This document shows, in pieces, positions 34,448-42,449 of a stretch of DNA of 52,173 nt. Source of the DNA: an uncultured bacterium. Its GTDB lineage: Bacteria; Actinomycetota; Coriobacteriia; Coriobacteriales; Coriobacteriaceae. The translations under genes and the position numbers were made by a program. The notes under the pieces were generated by a model that saw only the letters and a program-made list of their open reading frames with translations, was not told where the DNA came from and searched no databases. Position 1 is the first letter of the stretch. Each line of letters begins with the position of its first letter. Location: NCBI GenBank assembly GCA_905215385.1, contig CAJMPY010000019.1:1-52173 (forward strand), written 5' to 3'.

Positions 34448-36898
34448 ATGCTGCAGAAAATCCAACGCTTTGGCGGGGCAATGTTCGCGCCCGCCATGCT
34501 GTTTTCTATATCAGGCCTCATGGTCGGCATCTCCGCCCTCGCCACGACCGTAGACATCGTCGGTGACCTCGCCGTATACGGAACCCCTTGGTACGTTTTC
34601 TGGACCATCATCCAGCGCGGCTCGTGGACGGTCTTTAAACGTCTCCCGCTCCTTTTTGCCGTAGCGCTGCCTATCGGTCTTGCCCAAAAGCAACCGGCAC
34701 GCTGCTGCCTCGAGGCACTCGTGGCCTATTTTGCCTATTGCTTCTTTTTGAGCGAGATCATTAAGCTGAGCGGAGACAACCTTGGGCTTAAGTACCCATC
34801 ATCTTTGACCCCCGCCAGCGGTATCACCGTCATCGACGGCATCAAGACGCTCGACACCGGCATTATCGGCCCGCTGGCGGTATCGGCAACCGTCGTCGCC
34901 ATCCATGACCGCTTCTACGATGCCAAGGTTCCCGATTGGCTCGGCACCTTCTCGGGTTCCTCGCTGGTCTACCTCATCAGCTTTTTTGCCGTGTTTGCCC
35001 TTGCCGCCATCTCGGCCGCCATCGTGCCCTTCGCATACGCCGTGACCGAAACGCTGCGCCACGCACTTGCGGGCGTCGGCCCCTTCGGCGTGGGCATCTT
35101 TGTGTTTTTGGAGCGAGCACTCGAGCCCATGGGGCTGCACCACCTGCTCTATATGCCCATCTATTACGACAATCTGGTCATTCACGACGGTATTTACGCC
35201 ACGTGGACCAACCTGCTCCCCATTCTCTCCCATAGCACGCGCCCTTTAAATGAACTTGCGCCCTGGGCAGGTTTTACCGCCACCGGCTGGGGCAAGCTCT
35301 TTGGCCTTCCCGCCATCGCGGCAGCATTCTATTTCACCGCCAAACCCGAACGCCGCGCCGGCCTTAAGGTCATCCTTTTGCCCGCCATCGTCGCCTCGGT
35401 GGTCTGCGGTGTCACCGAGCCGCTCGAGTTTCTCTTTATGTTCACCTATCCTGGACTCTTTTTGCTCTACGCCGTCCTATCCTCCTGCCTTGCCATGACC
35501 ATGAACTTCTTTGGCATCGTCGGCATCTTCTCGGGCGGTCTCATGGAAATGACGGCCTTCAACTTCATCCCACTCATGCGAATGCATGCCGGCTCCTACC
35601 TTTTGGCGCTCGGTATCGGTCTTGCCTTTAGCCTCATCTTTTTTGTTAGTTTTCGAGCACTCATCTTGGTCTATGACCTTAAGACGCCGGGCCGCGAGGA
35701 TCATGTCTCCAATCGCGCGGCAATCGATCGTTTAACGGGAAGCGGCTTTGCCAAAGAGCAATCTCCCAATGGCGAGGTCAGTATTCAATCCGATCAAGAT
35801 CACGTCCTCGCCGAGCGGGTAATTCAGCTTTTAGGTGGCGTTGGCAATATCGTGGGCGCAACCAACTGCGCCACGCGCCTGCGCGTCGAGGTCGCAGACC
35901 CTTCCATCGTTGCAGATAATGCGTCGTTTGTCGCGGTGGGCGCCAAGGGCCTCATCATTACGGGCAAGACCGCCCAGGTGATTATTGGCATCTCCGTTCC
36001 CCGCGTTAAAGAGCATTTTGACCAGATCATGGGCCTCGAGCCGGGATTTGTGCCCACCACCTCGGCCTCCCCTGCCGCCAGCGCAGCCCATAAGCGCGGC
36101 GATATCTGCTTCTTCGATATCGACGGAACACTCGCCTGGCAAGACCCTCGAGTGGCACAAGAGCTTCCCGAGAGCGAGCGAGACCTCTCCCCCTATCCCA
36201 ATGAAGCGGTCTCGCAAGCCATCCGTGATTTTGTCGCCAAGGGCAATATGGCGTTTATCTGCACAGGGCGCACGCTGAGCTGCATCCATCCAAAGCTGCT
36301 CGAGCTGCCCTGGACCGGCATCGTCTGCCTCGCGGGTGGCTATGTCGAACTTGAGGGACACGTGATTCGCGATTTGGCGATGACGCCCGGCATGCTGCAG
36401 CGCCTTGCTCCCATTCTTGAGCAATCGGACGAAGTGATTCGTTTTGAGGGACTCAATGGCGTCGTTCGCATGAGTGCCGATGCGCCCGACGCCCCGGGAT
36501 ACGCCCGCACCGTGGGCGATGCAATTACGCAGCTGCAACATTACAGCGCCTACAAGATCTTAATGTCCACGTCGCTTGCCAGCCGCATCGCTCAGGATCA
36601 AGCGTTTGAGCCGCTGCTCTGCTTTAACGAGCTCGAGCTCGAAGTGACCGAGATTTCGCCTCGCGAATGCACCAAGCGCGAGGGTATCCAGTCCGTACTC
36701 GACGCCCTCGATCCCCACCACGGAACCGTATACGGCATCGGCGACGCCAGCAATGACGTCTCGCTGATGAACGCCGTCGATGTCGGTATCGCCATGGGCA
36801 ATGCGCCGGACTTCCTCAAGGAAAAGGCCGACTATGTCACCGACAGCATCGACCACGACGGCGTCGTCACCGCGCTCGAACACTTTGGGCTTATCTAG
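34448..36898 (+). CDS. PTS EIICB (alpha-glucoside/glucose family) fused to a Cof-type HAD phosphatase
   Basis: An 816-residue, three-part protein. Residues 1-about 415 are an EIIC membrane transporter (FAPAMLFSISGLMVGISALA, GVTEPLEFLFMFTYPGLFLL). Residues about 445-525 are EIIB, with phospho-Cys474 in GATNCATRLRV. After a Pro/Ala/Ser linker, residues about 550-816 are a complete HAD hydrolase: FFDIDGTLAW with D557 and D559, the ICTGRT segment, and GDASNDVSLMNAVDVGIAMG. The fusion would couple uptake-phosphorylation of a sugar to dephosphorylation of the product or of a regulatory metabolite. The ATG at 34448 follows GGAAGG. No EIIA is present here; it must come from elsewhere. Confidence 0.92.
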   Translation: MLQKIQRFGGAMFAPAMLFSISGLMVGISALATTVDIVGDLAVYGTPWYVFWTIIQRGSWTVFKRLPLLFAVALPIGLAQKQPARCCLEALVAYFAYCFFLSEIIKLSGDNLGLKYPSSLTPASGITVIDGIKTLDTGIIGPLAVSATVVAIHDRFYDAKVPDWLGTFSGSSLVYLISFFAVFALAAISAAIVPFAYAVTETLRHALAGVGPFGVGIFVFLERALEPMGLHHLLYMPIYYDNLVIHDGIYATWTNLLPILSHSTRPLNELAPWAGFTATGWGKLFGLPAIAAAFYFTAKPERRAGLKVILLPAIVASVVCGVTEPLEFLFMFTYPGLFLLYAVLSSCLAMTMNFFGIVGIFSGGLMEMTAFNFIPLMRMHAGSYLLALGIGLAFSLIFFVSFRALILVYDLKTPGREDHVSNRAAIDRLTGSGFAKEQSPNGEVSIQSDQDHVLAERVIQLLGGVGNIVGATNCATRLRVEVADPSIVADNASFVAVGAKGLIITGKTAQVIIGISVPRVKEHFDQIMGLEPGFVPTTSASPAASAAHKRGDICFFDIDGTLAWQDPRVAQELPESERDLSPYPNEAVSQAIRDFVAKGNMAFICTGRTLSCIHPKLLELPWTGIVCLAGGYVELEGHVIRDLAMTPGMLQRLAPILEQSDEVIRFEGLNGVVRMSADAPDAPGYARTVGDAITQLQHYSAYKILMSTSLASRIAQDQAFEPLLCFNELELEVTEISPRECTKREGIQSVLDALDPHHGTVYGIGDASNDVSLMNAVDVGIAMGNAPDFLKEKADYVTDSIDHDGVVTALEHFGLI

Positions 36899-37013
36899 CC
36901 AAGCCCCTACCGCACTTGCGGCCGCATGGACCAATCGTCTTCAACCGCCGCGCTCGACGCCCTAATGTGGCAATATGTTGTCTGCATAATGCAACGATGC
37001 AACCTATCAAAGA

Positions 37014-38039
37014 ATGCGAGAACCCGTGTCCAGTCCGTTTACCAGCTTTTTAGCCCAGCACTTTGACCAGATTAACGACTATCTGGCCACGTTCTTTGAC
37101 GGACAGGCGACTTCCGCCGATATCGAGCGCTACCTGTATACCCCGCTCTCGGCATTTACGGCAAACGCTGGCAAGCGCCACCGCCCGCTCATCTGCATGC
37201 TCGCCGCCACTGCGGTAGGCGGCAGCTTTGAGAGCGCCCGCAGCGCAGCGGCGGCCATCGAGCACTTTCAGTCGGGCGCACTCATCCACGACGACATCGC
37301 CGACAACGGGCAGATTCGTCGCGGCAAGCCCTGCATGCACCTTACCGAGGGCACCGGTCTTGCCATCAACTGCGGTGACCTGGCGCTCACCATGGTCACC
37401 AAGACGGTTCTCGACGACCCCACACTCAACGCAGACGTGAAGCTTCACGTGCTCCACGAGCTTACCGAGATGATCGTCCGTACCATCGAGGGCCAAGCGC
37501 TCGACCTGGGCTGGGTCCGCGACGAGCGCTTTGACATTTCGGTCGACGATTATCTGGACATGGCGACGCACAAGACCGCGTACTACAGCGGAGCGACGCC
37601 GCTTGCCGCCGGAGCCATTATCGGCGGCGGCAGCGAAGAGCAGATTGAGGCACTGCGCGCCTTTGGGCTGCACACGGGCCTTGCCTTCCAGATTCAAGAC
37701 GACCTGCTCAACTTGATCGGCACCAAGGAGGCCGCCAACAAGGACTTCCGCACCGATATCACCGAGGGCAAGCGCACCCTCGTTGCCGTGCATGCCCTGT
37801 CAGACGAGCGCTATCACGACGAGATCGAGGCAATCCTTTCCTCGGGCACCGAGGACCCTGCGCAGCTCGCACGCGCCGTGGAGATCTTCCAGGAGACCGG
37901 CTCCATCGATTACGCCCACACCTATGCGCTCGACCTGACCGCTAAGGCCAAGGCCGCTATCGAAGGCGTCGAGCTCGACCCGCATGCGTGCGAGCTCTTC
38001 CTCTCAATGGCAGATTTCTTTGTGGAGCGTCTTAACTAG
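37014..38039 (+). CDS. Polyprenyl diphosphate synthase
   Basis: A 341-residue trans-prenyltransferase. The first Asp-rich motif is LIHDDIADNGQIRRGKP (DDxxD-like, here DDIAD) and the second is FQIQDDLLNLIG; GKRHRPLI binds substrate. The enzyme condenses isopentenyl-PP units to farnesyl/geranylgeranyl or longer chains for undecaprenyl carrier or quinones. Chain length cannot be told from sequence. No clear ribosome site precedes the ATG; GTG at 37026 is an alternative start. Confidence 0.9.
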   Translation: MREPVSSPFTSFLAQHFDQINDYLATFFDGQATSADIERYLYTPLSAFTANAGKRHRPLICMLAATAVGGSFESARSAAAAIEHFQSGALIHDDIADNGQIRRGKPCMHLTEGTGLAINCGDLALTMVTKTVLDDPTLNADVKLHVLHELTEMIVRTIEGQALDLGWVRDERFDISVDDYLDMATHKTAYYSGATPLAAGAIIGGGSEEQIEALRAFGLHTGLAFQIQDDLLNLIGTKEAANKDFRTDITEGKRTLVAVHALSDERYHDEIEAILSSGTEDPAQLARAVEIFQETGSIDYAHTYALDLTAKAKAAIEGVELDPHACELFLSMADFFVERLN

Positions 38040-38178
38040 CGGGGGTCATAAAACCTGTGGGCAGCGAGTTTGGGTACAAGTTGCTACACTATTGAGTGCA
38101 TGTTTATAAATTGTCTCGCGTTGTCTATCCGACACACGCTCAAAATAGTACGAATGGTACGCCGAAAGGGGTTCGTTC

Positions 38179-39084
38179 ATGGAACCTATTACCACAGGCA
38201 TGCAGGGAGCAGCCGTCGAGGACGTCCAGTCCCGCCTTCTGCAGCTCGGCTATACAATCGATGACGCCGAGGTTGTCGACAAGCGCTTTGGCACCACCAC
38301 CGAGCAGGCCGTCAGCACCTTCAGGCTCGACAGCGGCCTTGCTGCCGGTCATGCCGTCGATATCCCCTGTTGGAGCGCCCTGGTCGACGCCTCGTATAAG
38401 CTGGGCGACCGCACCCTGTATCTGCGCATGCCCAATTTCCATGGCGCCGATGTGCAGGCCCTGCAGCGCGCTCTCAACGTTTTGGGCTTTGCCTGTGGCG
38501 AAGACGACGGCTACTTTGGTCCGCATACCGAGGCCGCCCTGCAGCAGTTCCAGGAAAATGTCGGCCTGTTTGCCGACGGCATGGCCTTCCAGGACACCTA
38601 CGCCTACATCAACCGCCTGCACCATGTGTGGGAGGGCAAGCCCTCGGTCACCGAAGCCGAGTCCCGCATCGGTTTTGCTCGCGCCGCCAACGTGCTCGAG
38701 CGCTTCCAGATCGCCGTTATCGGTGAGGACCCCATCGCACGCAGCGTTGCTTCGCGCATGTGGAACATCGCCACGGCAACGACCGACAACAGCGGCATGA
38801 TGCTCTGCGACTCCGAGGTCCCAACCGACGTTGACCTGGTGCTCGAGATCGCAAGCGACGAGCTGCCCGCCGACGCCGCGCCACGCGCCACGATTGCCCT
38901 CGCCGAGTGCCACAACCTGGCCCAGCGCATCCGCACCGCCAATGTCGCCGTGCAGCAGAAGCCGGCTCGCATTCGCATTGAGCTCACGGGCATGACGCGC
39001 TACAACGGCACCTTCACGGCCAGCGACGCGCAGACGCTCGCCGTACGCCTACTCGATGGCGTTTGCGATGCCCTCGCAGATTAG
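38179..39084 (+). CDS. Peptidoglycan-binding-domain protein (two PG_binding_1 repeats)
   Basis: A 301-residue protein without a signal peptide. Two peptidoglycan-binding domains occupy residues about 5-75 (GMQGAAVEDVQSRLLQLGYT) and 80-150 (GADVQALQRALNVLGFACGE, DGYFGPHTEAALQQFQ). Residues about 165-300 form an unassigned domain that looks like a degenerate amidase_3 fold; no zinc-binding His/Glu set is visible. This resembles actinobacterial CwlM-type proteins that act inside the cell as regulators rather than enzymes. GAAAGGGG precedes the ATG. Confidence 0.8.
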   Translation: MEPITTGMQGAAVEDVQSRLLQLGYTIDDAEVVDKRFGTTTEQAVSTFRLDSGLAAGHAVDIPCWSALVDASYKLGDRTLYLRMPNFHGADVQALQRALNVLGFACGEDDGYFGPHTEAALQQFQENVGLFADGMAFQDTYAYINRLHHVWEGKPSVTEAESRIGFARAANVLERFQIAVIGEDPIARSVASRMWNIATATTDNSGMMLCDSEVPTDVDLVLEIASDELPADAAPRATIALAECHNLAQRIRTANVAVQQKPARIRIELTGMTRYNGTFTASDAQTLAVRLLDGVCDALAD

Positions 39085-39122
39085 GTAAACTAGACGAGTT
39101 GCTTTTGGGCAACACCACACAT

Positions 39123-39197
39123 TGGGACGTAGTTCAACGGTAGAACTCCGGTTTTTGGTGCCGGCTGTTGGGGGTTCGAATCCCTCCGTCCCAGCCA
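39123..39197 (+). tRNA. tRNA-Gln (anticodon TTG)
   Basis: Acceptor stem TGGGACG/CGTCCCA, D stem GTTC/GAAC, anticodon stem CCGGT/GCCGG with loop TTTTGGT giving anticodon TTG, T arm with GGTTCGAATCC, discriminator G and encoded CCA at 39195-39197. Confidence 0.95.
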
Positions 39198-39384
39198 TTA
39201 AGACTGAGCGCCCTAAGCCCATAACGGCCCAGGGCGCTTTCTTGTGGGCAAGCGGAGGAATTCGAGCCCGCAAGGGTGCGGAGCTGAGGAAACGCGAAGC
39301 GTTTTCCAGCGCAGCACGCAAGGAGCGAAGCGACGCAGCGGGGCGCGGCCGCCGACCAGGCGGACGCGGAATCCCTCCGTCCCA
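39178..39384 (+). repeat. tRNA 3'-end direct repeat (possible att duplication)
   Basis: GAATCCCTCCGTCCCA at the tRNA-Gln 3' end (39178-39193) recurs exactly at 39369-39384. Such duplications are left by integrases that use tRNA ends. The 175 bp between hold no integrase and are GC-rich, low-complexity sequence. Confidence 0.6.
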
Positions 39385-39502
39385 CACCAGCCAAGAGCCC
39401 CTCACGTCAAGCAAATCGAGCCAACGCCGCCAAGCGGAGGGATTCGAACCCGCAAGGGAGCGAAGCGACGCAGCGGGGCGCGGCCGCCGCAGGCAGACGC
39501 GG
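39327..39502. repeat. Tandem GC-rich repeats with inverted tRNA T-arm sequence
   Basis: GAGCGAAGCGACGCAGCGG and the following GCGCGGCCGCCG occur twice (about 39327-39368 and 39458-39502). Between them CGGAGGGATTCGAACCC (39435-39451) is the exact reverse complement of the tRNA-Gln T arm (39172-39188), and a degenerate version lies at about 39253. Nothing coding is visible. Confidence 0.7.
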
Positions 39503-39595
39503 TGCCGGCACCTGGGGGCGCTCCTAAGTGCCGGCATTATAGGAACGTCCCCAAGTGCCGGCTCGGGACTATTTTCGAGGACCCTCCGAAGGACT

Positions 39596-39825
39596 GTGGC
39601 CAAAAAACGGCAAATATGAGTACTGTTACCGTTGTAGCTACATTATTTTCGTTAATAAAAGAAGATCTTAATGAGATTTATTCGCATCAAGGTCTTCCTT
39701 TAATGAACACTTGAGGAGATACGGCAGCTTATCTGCTCGATCGACACGTCAAATCACCTTAAATGTGGTCAAAATTACTGCTACTAAAAGAGTATCAGTA
39801 CTCATATTTGATGTTTTTTGGCCAC
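39596..39825. repeat. Long-range inverted repeat in AT-rich non-coding DNA
   Basis: Arms 39596-39625 and 39796-39825 share GTGGCCAAAAAAC and CAAATATGAGTACTG in inverted orientation (28 of 30 match), with 170 bp between. The enclosed DNA is AT-rich and has no convincing ORF. A further hairpin, TTTCGGAACG/CGTTCCGAAA, follows at 39864-39896. Confidence 0.75.
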
Positions 39826-39928
39826 GGCTCTTTATAGACACCCTGCACAGCGACGGTGGTAGATTTCGGAACGTGTCCGTCAGCCCCGTTCCGAAAAGCG
39901 AGCCGCATGCAACGGCCAAGCCACGACA

Positions 39929-40065
39929 GGCCCCGGGAGAGCGGGGACACCGGCTTAGGTTTATCGCGAGTTCCGCACGAACAGGAGGCCACTTAATGTG
40001 GCCTCCGTCGTGAGCAGGACTGTAGAGCAGGAAACCTAAGCCGGTGTCCCCGCTCTCCCGGGGCC
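39929..40065. repeat. Family II nested palindromic element, copy 2
   Basis: Perfect 34-bp arms (39929-39962 and 40032-40065) around a 69-nt core with inner hairpin GGAGGCCAC-TTAAT-GTGGCCTCC. The core matches copy 1 but the inner stem A-T pair has become G-C on both sides. It ends 8 nt past the stop of the JetD-like gene. Confidence 0.95.
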
Positions 40066-40073
40066 GGCGGAAT

Positions 40074-42266
40074 TTAGTTGTTAAGCATGCGGTCGAAGCT
40101 TCCCGAGTCGCCATCCCGATAGTCGGCGGTCATCAGAATCTCCTGCGGAATGCGCCCGCCCTCGCGCAGCACATTGCGGAACTGCACGCGCGTGACCATG
40201 GGCAGATCCTTGATCGTCGCCGCCAAGTTCTGCGGCACGCCCTGGTTGGCAGCCGCGGGCTCGCACTCGCCGCCGGCCTTCACGCGACGCTTATGCTCGG
40301 CGAGCATGGCGCGGTACATGCCGGCATGCAGGCGAATCTCAACCACATTGGCATTGCGAGCCTGCTCGACGATGCGCGCGCCCTCGCGGTCGATATCGCC
40401 CACGTAGTAGACGTAGTTAAAGCGATAGCCGATCTCAGCCAGATAATCGTCCAGGGCATGCGAGACGCTCGCCTTGCATCCGCCGCCAAAAATCACGCCG
40501 CCCACCTTGATGCCAAAGAGCTTGGCGTGCTTGCGGCCACGCAGCAGCCTGACGATCTCGTCGTAGGTGTCCAGGTTCTCGACCATAATGAACGGCTTAT
40601 CGGCGCCCAGCGTAAAGAAACCCGTAAAGTGAACGGGGCGGTTGGGGGCGACCTTAATCGCCTGCATGCTGATGCCCTTTTCGGTCATACGCCGAATTAG
40701 GCGCTCGCCGTGCTTGCCGTCAAAGGCCTTCTCATCGTTAAAAATCTGGTAGGCACGCTGGCGGCGCGAGGCAACCGGCGTATCGGCACCTCGGTTTTGC
40801 TCGATCCAAGCCTGGATGATTGCGATTTCCTCGGCAATCTTGCGGTTGGACATCTCGTTGTGCTGAGTGCGCTGCGGCGCCTTTTTGCCGTCCTTGCCCT
40901 CGACCTTAACAATTTGAGTCTGCTGCTCCTTGATCTTAGAGAGCGCCGTAGGCGTAGGGACAACTTTGAGCAGCTGCCTGCCCAAAACGCGGGCAAGGGC
41001 AAACGCCGATACCTCGCCGTGGACGGCCGACTCGGGCTGCTGGGTAGCACTATCAGCCGCGGCAGGCTCAGCCTGTGCATGAGGCTTACGCTTGGAATCT
41101 GCCCGGGTATTACGTTCCTGCTTGGGCGCAGACGAGCGCTTTTGCGGACGATCGGACTTGGCCTCCTTCGCCGGCTGGCGCTTGACCTGATCCACCGGAG
41201 TCTCGGCCTTCTCATCTCCGTTTTGTGTCGCTGTCTTCTCGGCCGCGGCCTCGGCATTTGAGCCACGACCGCCGCGGTGACGACGACGGCGGGGCTTGCC
41301 TGAGGCGCTCTCCCCAGCCTGCTTATCAGCGGTCTGTTGAGCTTTGACCTCAGTGTCAGCCGCAGGCTGCGACTCGGAAGGTTGCTGCTCGCGAGCCGCC
41401 GGCTCAACGGTTTTCTCGGTTTGTTCGGCCTTCTCGGCCTGAGCGGTCGAAGCCGGCTCGCCCTTCTCCTGACGCCTTACGGGATACGCGCGCCTCGCAA
41501 AACCACGCCCGGGACGGCATGAACCCGGAGCCTTCTTGGCAGACTCCTCAACATCGTCTGCAGCCTCGGAAGGCTCTTCAACCTCATGCGCGACATCCTG
41601 CTGCGCAGCCTTAAAGTGGGCACCACGGCGACGCTGGGGCTCCTGGGCCTCCACGGGCTTTTGCTCCTTCGCGGGCCTCTGCGAATCGGCAGCAACCTCG
41701 TTCTCAACAGCCTCGGCATCCGTCTCACCCTTTCGAGCAACGGCGCGACGGAAGCGCTCCTGCTGGGCGCGACGCTGCGCATCGCGCTTGCCACCCCCGC
41801 CAAAACCGCCGCGCCCTGCCTTGGCCGTAAAGGCACGCACGACGTTCTCATCGAGCAACTCATCGGTATCGACATGCTCACGCGGAGCAACTTCTTCCAC
41901 AGCAGGCACGTCAGCGAAATCCTCGACGACAAAATCTTCGACGGACTCGGCAGGCTGCTCCTGGGCATCGCGGATCTCGGCATTGATGGTATAGAACGCC
42001 GGGCGCCCGTTAATGCCGCTACCCTCGATCTTGGTAACGATCTTTGCCGCGATGAGTTCGTCGCGCATCGCCTTGGTGTCGCATTCCTTATCGACGGAAC
42101 GGAAAATCTGCGCCAGCGCGCTCGACTTGATCTTGAGCGCCTTGCGGCAGAGCAGGTCGTAGGCAACCAGCTTGGCGCGCTCGGCAGAAAGCGACGTCTG
42201 GCTGCTCAGGCGCTCAGCCAAAGCATCGACATTGTTTTGATTATCGGAATATACCGTCTTGGCCAC
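40074..42266 (-). CDS. Large protein with a JetD-like (DUF2220) TOPRIM C-terminus and disordered centre
   Basis: A 730-residue protein. Residues about 5-95 resemble a winged-helix pair (RAKLVAYDLLCRKALKIKSS, KIEGSGINGRPAFYTI). Residues about 100-430 are low-complexity, rich in Glu, Ala, Gln, Lys and Arg (for example KPRRRRHRGGRGSNAEAAAE). The C-terminal 250 residues carry a TOPRIM-like core: FIMVENLDTYDEIVRLL with E563, GGVIFGGGCKASVS, and YYVGDIDREGARIVEQA with D624/D626. That is the order found in JetD, the nuclease subunit of Wadjet. No jetA/B/C genes are nearby. Start GTG 42266 follows AAAGGGG; ATG 42290 lacks a ribosome site. Confidence 0.75.
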   Translation of the reverse strand: MAKTVYSDNQNNVDALAERLSSQTSLSAERAKLVAYDLLCRKALKIKSSALAQIFRSVDKECDTKAMRDELIAAKIVTKIEGSGINGRPAFYTINAEIRDAQEQPAESVEDFVVEDFADVPAVEEVAPREHVDTDELLDENVVRAFTAKAGRGGFGGGGKRDAQRRAQQERFRRAVARKGETDAEAVENEVAADSQRPAKEQKPVEAQEPQRRRGAHFKAAQQDVAHEVEEPSEAADDVEESAKKAPGSCRPGRGFARRAYPVRRQEKGEPASTAQAEKAEQTEKTVEPAAREQQPSESQPAADTEVKAQQTADKQAGESASGKPRRRRHRGGRGSNAEAAAEKTATQNGDEKAETPVDQVKRQPAKEAKSDRPQKRSSAPKQERNTRADSKRKPHAQAEPAAADSATQQPESAVHGEVSAFALARVLGRQLLKVVPTPTALSKIKEQQTQIVKVEGKDGKKAPQRTQHNEMSNRKIAEEIAIIQAWIEQNRGADTPVASRRQRAYQIFNDEKAFDGKHGERLIRRMTEKGISMQAIKVAPNRPVHFTGFFTLGADKPFIMVENLDTYDEIVRLLRGRKHAKLFGIKVGGVIFGGGCKASVSHALDDYLAEIGYRFNYVYYVGDIDREGARIVEQARNANVVEIRLHAGMYRAMLAEHKRRVKAGGECEPAAANQGVPQNLAATIKDLPMVTRVQFRNVLREGGRIPQEILMTADYRDGDSGSFDRMLNN

Positions 42267-42278
42267 GGGGCCCCTTTC

Positions 42279-42292
42279 ATATGTACACATAT
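42279..42292. promoter_or_regulatory. Palindrome at the JetD-like gene start
   Basis: ATATGT-AC-ACATAT, a perfect dyad just upstream of the GTG start, where it could act as an operator. Confidence 0.35.
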
Positions 42293-42371
42293 ACGTTTAT
42301 ATGGTACAACGCGCACCCTTATCCACGCAAAACATCTGCGAGAACACTCGAGCGTCACCTGCTTTCGCATG

Positions 42372-42410
42372 AAAAAAGACCGAGCCCGCGAAGTCGCGGA
42401 CCCGGTCTTT
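42372..42410 (-). terminator. cstA terminator
   Basis: On the minus strand AAAGACCGGGTCCGCGA, then TCGCGGGCTCGGTCTTTTTT after a 2-nt loop; strong stem followed by six T. Confidence 0.9.
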
Positions 42411-42449
42411 CCGAGTCATATGGATGGAACGATCACTCCATCAAGTCGA

